Source: Allobosea sp. Root483D1
GTDB lineage: Bacteria; Pseudomonadota; Alphaproteobacteria; Rhizobiales; Beijerinckiaceae
Assembly (NCBI RefSeq): GCF_001429505.1
Contig: NZ_LMJW01000016.1
Coordinates: forward strand, 186,001 to 250,000
Length of the DNA stretch: 64,000 nt
Direction: 5' to 3'
A program made the translations under genes and the position numbers. Shown here one piece after another: positions 58,557 through 64,000 of this stretch; position 1 is the stretch's first letter; every line of letters starts with the position of its first letter. The notes under the pieces were generated by a model. It ran no database searches. It had not been told where the DNA came from and saw only the letters and a list, made by a program, of their open reading frames with translations.

Positions 58557-59455
58557 AGCGGCTTGTCTCCCTCTGGCTTCAACTGCGAATCGGGGCGGAC
58601 ACGCTGGCGGTGCAAGGTGTAGAGGCCGCTGCCGACGATCAGCGCGATGCCGGCGAGGGCGATGCGGTCCGGCGTCTCGCCCCAGACCAGCCAGCCGATC
58701 AGGACGGCGACGAGCACGACGGAGTAGCGATAACCCGCGACGACGCCGACATCGGTGTTGCGGAAGGCGCTGATGATGCCGAAACTGCCCGCCGTCACCA
58801 GGATCGCGGCGCCTGCGAGATAGGCGAGCTCGATCCGCCAGGGCGATTGCCAGGTTTCGAGTGCGCTCATGGCGAGGCCCAATAGCCCGACGATGACCGT
58901 CGTGGTCAGGGAGATGACCGTCGAGGGGATGTCGCTGCTGATGAAGCGGGTCGTTAGATCGCGGATGGCGACGAGGCCGGCGCCGCCGAGCGCGATCAGC
59001 GCGGCGGCGCTGAAGCCGTCCGCACTCGGGCGCATCACGACCAGCACGCCGATGAAGCCGACCGTCAGTGCCAATGCCCGGCGCCAGCCCACGGGTTCGA
59101 TCCGCAGCAGCACTGCCAGCAGGACGATGAGCAAGGGCGAGGCCATCACGATCGCCGTGATGTTGGCGAGCGGCAGCAATCCCAATGCCCAGATGAAGGT
59201 CAGGGCGCCCAGCGCCTCGACGCAAGCGCGCGCCAGCACCAGCGGCCTCAACCCGAGCGGCAGCTTGCGCCAGTCGCTCATGAACACGACCAGCGCCAGA
59301 CTAGCCACGACGGCGAAGATGGTGCGCAGCGCCAGCGCCTGGCCGGCCGGGAAGACCTCGCGGGCGAGTTTCATCAAGGCGTCGTTGAAGCAGAAGAACG
59401 ACATCGCCGACAGCATGGCGATGATTCCGCGGCGGTTCTGGGCGGCGCTGGCCAA
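58553..59455 (-). CDS. EamA-family (DMT) transporter
   Basis: This 300-residue protein has ten predicted spans in two EamA repeats: GIIAMLSAMSFFCFNDALMKLAREVFPAGQALALRTIFAVVASLALVVFM in the first, and AAILVTAGSFGIISAFRNTDVGVVAGYRYSVVLVAVLIGWLVWGETPDRIALAGIALIVGSGLYTLHRQR in the second. Members export metabolites or drugs. It leads the pair with the Bcr-type carrier. Its substrate is unknown. Confidence 0.9.
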   Translation of the reverse strand: MASAAQNRRGIIAMLSAMSFFCFNDALMKLAREVFPAGQALALRTIFAVVASLALVVFMSDWRKLPLGLRPLVLARACVEALGALTFIWALGLLPLANITAIVMASPLLIVLLAVLLRIEPVGWRRALALTVGFIGVLVVMRPSADGFSAAALIALGGAGLVAIRDLTTRFISSDIPSTVISLTTTVIVGLLGLAMSALETWQSPWRIELAYLAGAAILVTAGSFGIISAFRNTDVGVVAGYRYSVVLVAVLIGWLVWGETPDRIALAGIALIVGSGLYTLHRQRVRPDSQLKPEGDKPL

Positions 59456-59533
59456 GGCGGTTCCTATGGGGCTCTTGCGTGCTCCCGCGCGGCCGGATGC
59501 GGCCGAACGACAGGACGCGCGCCGGGCGACGGT

Positions 59534-60673
59534 TCAGGCGTCGAAGCGGGAGAGAGAGAAGGGCGAGAGGTCGAAGGCGGAGCGGCCGGTCGTGGCGAGG
59601 TCGGCGAGGATCTCGCCGATCGCGCTGGCGAACTTGAAGCCGTGGCCGGAGCAGGCCGAGGCGAACACCGCCTGCGGTGTGCCGGGCACGGCGTCGATGA
59701 CGAAGTCCTCGTCGGGCGAGACCGTATAGACGCAGCCCTTCACCGTCAGCGGGTCGCCGTTGGCATCGGGGAGGTAGCGCGCCAGGCATTCGCGGATCAG
59801 CCTGACCTGGTTCGGGCTCGGCGTGCGGTCAGGCTGGCGCGGATCCATCGGCTCGCGCGCGAAATGCGGCCCGCCGAGCTTGAAGCCGGGATGCTCGTAG
59901 AGCGGGAAGCCGTAGAAGGTGCCTTGCTCGACGCTGAGCATGAAGACGGGGAAGGCGTCCTCGCGGAACAGCTCGGGGCGGCGCGTGGTGAACCAGCCGA
60001 TCGCCTGGCGCACCGTCGTCATGGAGCGCGCGAGCTGCGGCACCGCATCGGTGATCCAGCCGCCGGAGGTGATCACCAGGCGCCCCGCCGAATAGCGCGT
60101 TCGTTCGGTCCGGACAGTGACGCCGCCATCGGCGGTCGGCTGCCAGTCGAGCATTGGCTCGCCGGTCCGAATATCGGCGCCTTTCGACTGTGCCAGCCCG
60201 ACATGGGCGTAAATCGCCTTCTCTGAGGCGACGAAGCCGCCGCCGGGCTGCCAGAGGCCGAGATGGCCTTCTGGCAGATGGAAGGCGGGGAAGCGGCGCA
60301 TGATCTCGTCACGGCCGACGATCTCGTGCTCGAGATCATGGTCGAGGCAGGATTGCAGGGAGGATTCGACCGGGCCGAGCCCTTCGGGCGCAAGGTCGAG
60401 CGAGCCGGTGACATGCAGCAGCTTCAGCCCGGCCGCCTCGCCGGTCTCGCTCCAGAGCTGATGGGCTCGCTTGACGATCGGCACATAATGCGAGCCCTCG
60501 AAATAGGCCAGGCGGATGATCCGCGTCAGCCCATGCGAGGAGCCCATCGCATGGCCGAGGTCGAAGCGCTCGAGCCCAAGCACCTTGAGCCCACGCTTGG
60601 CCAGATGCCAGCAGGCGGCCGAACCCATCGCTCCGACGCCGGCGACGATCACGTCGTAATGCGATGAACTCAT
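59534..60673 (-). CDS. FAD-dependent N-methyltryptophan/sarcosine oxidase family protein (SolA/MSOX type)
   Basis: This 379-residue flavoenzyme has a dinucleotide motif VIVAGVGAMGSAACWHLAKRGLKVLGLERFDLGHAMGSSHGLTRIIRLAYFEGSHYVPIV, with the conserved SSHGxTRIIRxAY active-site region. The covalent-flavin cysteine is in KGCVYTVSPDEDFVID, and FSGHGFKF appears as CSGHGFKFASAIGE. It oxidises an N-methyl amino acid to the amine, formaldehyde and peroxide. The exact substrate is uncertain. It is divergent from the chemoreceptor gene. Confidence 0.9.
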   Translation of the reverse strand: MSSSHYDVIVAGVGAMGSAACWHLAKRGLKVLGLERFDLGHAMGSSHGLTRIIRLAYFEGSHYVPIVKRAHQLWSETGEAAGLKLLHVTGSLDLAPEGLGPVESSLQSCLDHDLEHEIVGRDEIMRRFPAFHLPEGHLGLWQPGGGFVASEKAIYAHVGLAQSKGADIRTGEPMLDWQPTADGGVTVRTERTRYSAGRLVITSGGWITDAVPQLARSMTTVRQAIGWFTTRRPELFREDAFPVFMLSVEQGTFYGFPLYEHPGFKLGGPHFAREPMDPRQPDRTPSPNQVRLIRECLARYLPDANGDPLTVKGCVYTVSPDEDFVIDAVPGTPQAVFASACSGHGFKFASAIGEILADLATTGRSAFDLSPFSLSRFDA

Positions 60674-60890
60674 CGAAGGTCCCTGGCGAAGCCGGCTGCC
60701 CCTGCCGGTCGGTTGCCTGCAATCTAGGCGGGCGGGCGACGCCGGTCCATCCCGCCCGGTAGGCGAACGCATCTGCGCCGCGGGCAGAGGTGGCGGCCGG
60801 AGCGGCCGGGAAATCGTGCTTTGGCTTGGCCGTCTCAGGCTTTTGTTAACCCTGCCGGCGCATGGTTGAGCATCCTGTCTCGCCCCGGGA

Positions 60891-62657
60891 ATGCCTATGC
60901 TTGCTCGCTCCGTCTGGCGCCTGTTGGGCCGCGCCGGCCCCGCTGCCGCGCCGGCTGCGCTGCAAGCCGTCGTCGAGCCGCCGCAGCAGCAGCCCGCTCC
61001 CGCCGAGATGTCGATCAGCGAAGCGATCAACGAGCTTGAGAGTGACGTCGTCGCCGCGATGCGCCGCCTTAATGACGGGCTCGATCAGGCCGAGCATTGC
61101 TCCGAGCGGTCCGAAATCCGCTCCCGCGAAATCCGCGGCGGCATGGCCGAATTGCGCGAGTCGGCGCTGCAAGCGAGTGAGAACTCGTCGGCGCTGGCGA
61201 CGGCGACCTTGCAGGTCTCGGAAGCGGCTGAGCGGGTCGGCGCCGCCATGTCCGGCGCCCGCGACATGCTCGACAACGCCGCCGAGCGCGCCCAAGAGGC
61301 GACGGCGATGATCAACGGGCTCGCGGCCGCGACCAGCGAGATCCGCTCGATCGTCGACGCCATCGCCGAGATCGCCCGCCAGACCAATCTGCTCGCCCTC
61401 AACGCCACGATCGAGGCCGCGCGTGCCGGCGAGGCCGGCAAGGGCTTCGGCGTCGTCGCGCAGGAGGTGAAGTCGCTTTCGCTCGGCGTGCGCGAGGCGG
61501 TCGACCACATCCGCAATCAGGTGGATCGCCTGAACCAGACGGCGCAGGGCTCGGCCGCCGTGGTCACCGACGCTTTCCGCCTCGTCGGAGAGGTCAATCC
61601 GGTGATGGCGACCGTCGGCGAGGCCTCGCAGGAACAGGCGGCCGCCGCGGCCGAGCTGTCGCGCAGCGCCGAGGCGACTGCCCGCTTCATCGAGACGGTG
61701 CGGGACCGCGTCGCCGAGGTCGACGGCGTCGCGCTCGCTGCCGCGCAGGAGAACGTCGATGCCAGGCGGGCGCTGGCCGAAGGCGCGCGTCAGGCGGAGG
61801 GGCTGCTGGAGCGCTTCGTGCCGACGCTGCGCCATACCGTCTTCGCCGACCGGCGCCAGCATGACCGCTTCCCGGCCGAATGCCCGGTCAGGCTCGAATT
61901 CGGCGGGCGCATCGTCGCCGGGCGGACCATCGACCTTGGCTTCGGCGGCGCCTTGCTGTCGGTCGCCGACACCGAGCTGAGGGCGCGGGCGCGCGGCACG
62001 ATCGTGATCGAGAGCCTGCCGCCGCTGCCTTGCAGGGTGATGGCGCGCAGCGATTTCGGCCTGCACATTGCCTTCGAGCGTGGCGACGAGGAAACGCATG
62101 CGGCGTTGCATCGGCGGCTCGGGGAGATCGAGGAGGGCTATCGCCCGCTGATCGAGCAGGCGCAGGAGTTCGCCCATCGGGTTGCGGCCTTGCTCGAAGC
62201 GGCGCTGCGCACCGGCCGCCTCAGCGAGGACGACCTGTTCGACACCGATTACGTGCCGGTTCCGGGTTCCAATCCACGCCAGTTCGTCAATCGGGCGCTG
62301 TCTGTGCTGCAGGCGATCCTGCCGGAGGTGATGGAGCAGGAGAAGGCGAGCGATCCGCGCCTCGTCTTCACCTTGCCGATCGACCGCAACGGCTATGTCC
62401 CGGTACACCACCCTGAGTACTCGCAGCCGCAGCGGCCCGGCGATCCGGACTGGAATCCCGCCTATAGCCGCGACCGCCGCATCTTCGACGACCGGGCCGG
62501 CATCACGGCCGCGCGCTCGGCACGGCCCTTCATCATCCAGTCCTATCAGCGCGACATGGGCAGCGCCGGTGTCCAGCTGATGCGCGAGGTCGATGCGCCG
62601 CTGCGCGTCGCCGGCCGCCATTGGGGCGGCGTGCGCATGGCCTATCGCATGGCGTAA
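60891..62657 (+). CDS. Soluble methyl-accepting chemotaxis protein with PilZ domain
   Basis: This 588-residue protein has no membrane segment. Residues about 40-310 form the MCP signalling coiled coil with the hairpin tip [37 protein letters not shown]. Residues about 315-405 are a PilZ domain with RRQHDR (Arg322/Arg326) and DLGFGG (Asp348-Gly353), where the usual DxSxxG serine is glycine. The C-terminal region (430-588) ends [21 protein letters not shown], typical of alphaproteobacterial cytoplasmic receptors. It probably ties cyclic-di-GMP to the chemotaxis or Che-like array. Monocistronic. Confidence 0.9.
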   Translation: MPMLARSVWRLLGRAGPAAAPAALQAVVEPPQQQPAPAEMSISEAINELESDVVAAMRRLNDGLDQAEHCSERSEIRSREIRGGMAELRESALQASENSSALATATLQVSEAAERVGAAMSGARDMLDNAAERAQEATAMINGLAAATSEIRSIVDAIAEIARQTNLLALNATIEAARAGEAGKGFGVVAQEVKSLSLGVREAVDHIRNQVDRLNQTAQGSAAVVTDAFRLVGEVNPVMATVGEASQEQAAAAAELSRSAEATARFIETVRDRVAEVDGVALAAAQENVDARRALAEGARQAEGLLERFVPTLRHTVFADRRQHDRFPAECPVRLEFGGRIVAGRTIDLGFGGALLSVADTELRARARGTIVIESLPPLPCRVMARSDFGLHIAFERGDEETHAALHRRLGEIEEGYRPLIEQAQEFAHRVAALLEAALRTGRLSEDDLFDTDYVPVPGSNPRQFVNRALSVLQAILPEVMEQEKASDPRLVFTLPIDRNGYVPVHHPEYSQPQRPGDPDWNPAYSRDRRIFDDRAGITAARSARPFIIQSYQRDMGSAGVQLMREVDAPLRVAGRHWGGVRMAYRMA

Positions 62658-63662
62658 TCAGCCGCGCCCCGCCGCCAGGATCGCGTCGATCCAGCGCTGC
62701 GATGTCAGGGCTTCCTCGCCGGTGATCACCGGATCGCGCCCCGCTTCGATCGCATCGAGAAAGTCGGCGATCACGGCGCGATGGGCGTCATGCGGGAAGT
62801 CCATGATGTTGGCGCCGCTGCCGGTATTGCCCTCGGCCTCGACCACCTCCGAGCGGCCGTCGAGGAAGGAGAGCTGCAGCCGTCCGCCGACCAGTGCGGC
62901 ATGGCCCTTGCTGCCGATGATCTCGATGCGCTCGGGATGGCCGGGATGAGCGGCGGTGGTGGTCACCAGTGTCGCCGGCGCGCCGTTGCCGGTCTCGAGC
63001 AGGGCGCCGACATAGTCCTCGGTCTCCATCCGATGCAGCGCGGTGGTGCGCACCTGCGCCGCGACGACCCTGGAGACGCCGACCAGCGAGCGGAACAGGT
63101 CGAAGGAGTGGATCGCCTGCGTCAGCAGCACGCCGCCGCCGTCGCGCGCCATCGTGCCGCGACCGGGCTCGTCATAGTAGCTCTGCGGCCGCCACCACGG
63201 CACCTGCAGCAGACCCGCCTCGACCGAGCCGAGTTCGCCGCCGTCCAAGGCCGTCTTGAGCCGCAGGCTCGCCGGCCGGAAACGGTGCTGCAGCACGACG
63301 CCGAAGGCCTTGCCAGCGCGCCGCGCCGCCGCGACCAATTCCTCGCCGCGCGCGACAGTCAGCTCCAGCGGCTTCTCGACCAGCACATGCTTGCCGGCGG
63401 CAAGGCAACGCGCGCCGACATCGCGATGGCTCGCCGGCGGCGTCAGCACGATCACCGCCTCGACGGCCTCGTCCGCCAGAACCGCGTCGATGTCGGTGGT
63501 GCCGGGGAAGGGGAACTGGGTGCGATAGGCATCGAGCCGCTCCTGCGAGCGGCTGGCGACATGGCGGACTTCGACCCGGTTCGCCAAATCCATGAGGCTG
63601 CGCGAATGGGGCAGGGCGGCTGGCCCCAGCCCGATGACGGCGATGCCGAGCTTGCGTGTCAC
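62658..63662 (-). CDS. Gfo/Idh/MocA family oxidoreductase
   Basis: This 334-residue protein has a GTG start and an NAD(P)-binding N-terminus (IAVIGLGPAALPHSRSLMDL). The EKP motif (HVLVEKPLELT), central HRFRPASLRLKTALDGGELG, and DGGGVLLTQAIHSFDLFRSLVG show the catalytic His-containing GGG...xHxxD pattern. It oxidises a sugar or cyclitol-type alcohol. The GTG overlaps the stop of a second Gfo/Idh/MocA gene upstream (GTGA), so the two form a pair, likely of a catabolic operon extending beyond the window. Confidence 0.9.
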   Translation of the reverse strand: MTRKLGIAVIGLGPAALPHSRSLMDLANRVEVRHVASRSQERLDAYRTQFPFPGTTDIDAVLADEAVEAVIVLTPPASHRDVGARCLAAGKHVLVEKPLELTVARGEELVAAARRAGKAFGVVLQHRFRPASLRLKTALDGGELGSVEAGLLQVPWWRPQSYYDEPGRGTMARDGGGVLLTQAIHSFDLFRSLVGVSRVVAAQVRTTALHRMETEDYVGALLETGNGAPATLVTTTAAHPGHPERIEIIGSKGHAALVGGRLQLSFLDGRSEVVEAEGNTGSGANIMDFPHDAHRAVIADFLDAIEAGRDPVITGEEALTSQRWIDAILAAGRG

Positions 63663-64000
63663 TTTGCGTCGGTTCCTCTGACGGGCAGGCGCACGGCCCG
63701 GTCCTGCGCATGCAGAGCGAGCCGGCAGACCGTGAACATGTGCTGCTGCGTTGCCGCGGTCTCGCTGCGATCGGCGATGTCGGCGACGAGGGCACGGAAA
63801 TAGGTCAATGGCTCGCTGCTGGCGTCGATGTGGCGAGTGCCGGCCTTGTCGACCAGGAAGAGGTGGTCGGTGCCCGGCCGGCTGGCGATATCGACATATT
63901 TGCGCAGCTCGATCGTCCCTTCCGTGCCGAGGATGGTGAGCCGCCCGTCGCCCCAGGTCGGCAGGCCGTCGGCGGTGAACCAGTCGACGCGGATAAAGCC
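63659..64000 (-). CDS. Gfo/Idh/MocA-type oxidoreductase, C-terminal part, cut by window end
   Basis: Only the last 113 codons are inside the window. The readable tail, THLFVDKAGTRHIDAS, then EPLTYFRALVADIADRSETAATQQHMFTVCRLALHAQ, is typical of the C-terminus of Gfo/Idh/MocA dehydrogenases. It shares a GTGA overlap with the following dehydrogenase gene. The N-terminal Rossmann domain lies beyond base 64000, so the identity rests on this short stretch and on its neighbour. Confidence 0.7.
   Translation of the reverse strand, partial: GFIRVDWFTADGLPTWGDGRLTILGTEGTIELRKYVDIASRPGTDHLFLVDKAGTRHIDASSEPLTYFRALVADIADRSETAATQQHMFTVCRLALHAQDRAVRLPVRGTDAK

Overview
The window is chromosomal DNA of a GC-rich alphaproteobacterium, most likely a soil or plant-associated member of the Hyphomicrobiales (Bosea-like). 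This placement is inferred from family composition, not from a marker gene. The signs are many periplasmic binding-protein transporters (ABC, tripartite tricarboxylate/TctABC, TRAP), a CobF-type aerobic cobalamin gene, a poxvirus-like topoisomerase IB, a histidine kinase of the alphaproteobacterial PleC/DivJ type, TakP-like keto-acid binding proteins and a soluble chemoreceptor with a PilZ domain. No rRNA, tRNA, CRISPR array, prophage, insertion sequence or replication origin was seen. Coding density is very high, with many 4-nt ATGA or GTGA overlaps.

Layout. 1-2.1 kb: end of a PotABC-type ABC operon. 2.1-6 kb: topoisomerase IB (its Shine-Dalgarno sequence lies in a hairpin), an M20 amidohydrolase, cobF and a GntR regulator. 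6-11.9 kb: a MocR-type regulator divergent from an operon holding a periplasmic-binding-like protein, a YbeM-like amidase and a complete polar amino acid ABC transporter; the divergent promoter carries clear palindromes. 11.9-12.9 kb: DUF1801 and DoxX proteins. 13-17.1 kb: a TctB-TctA-TctC-TctC tricarboxylate-type transporter behind an AT-rich promoter/operator. 17.2-18.6 kb: dusA and a hotdog thioesterase. 18.9-23.3 kb: an unusual four-gene envelope cluster (membrane-anchored coiled-coil protein with 82-residue tandem repeats, TAXI binding protein, VasI-like secreted protein, DsrE-like secreted protein). 23.4-27 kb: a TauE/SafE transporter, a GNAT, a DUF1289 protein, and cobS divergent from cobT. 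26.9-27.6 kb: a VapBC toxin-antitoxin pair with a perfect operator palindrome.

27.7-38 kb: glutathione transferases, an HxlR regulator, a sugar-acid-like cluster (orphan TctC, GntR, enolase-superfamily enzyme), a PleC-like kinase, a thermonuclease-like protein, an AEC transporter, a previously unlisted 49-aa membrane protein, and a tandem pair of secreted Cys-containing paralogues next to a uracil-DNA-glycosylase-fold protein. 38-51.2 kb: a hydroxyisobutyrate-dehydrogenase-like enzyme, methionine aminopeptidase, then an arginine/ornithine-flavoured region: amino acid ABC transporter lacking its ATPase, ornithine aminotransferase, ornithine cyclodeaminase family protein, two Lrp/AsnC regulators and an agmatinase/arginase-family ureohydrolase. 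A TetR regulator and two drug-efflux-like MFS carriers are interspersed. 51.6-57.3 kb: two tandem TakP-like TRAP binding proteins convergent with DctQ-DctM. 57.4-64 kb: Bcr/CflA-type MFS, EamA transporter, sarcosine/N-methyltryptophan oxidase family enzyme, MCP-PilZ chemoreceptor, and two overlapping Gfo/Idh/MocA dehydrogenases, the last cut by the window edge.

Taken together the window is a nutrient-scavenging region: uptake systems for polyamines, amino acids and carboxylates are paired with dedicated catabolic enzymes and local GntR, MocR, Lrp or TetR regulators whose operators are often visible as palindromes.
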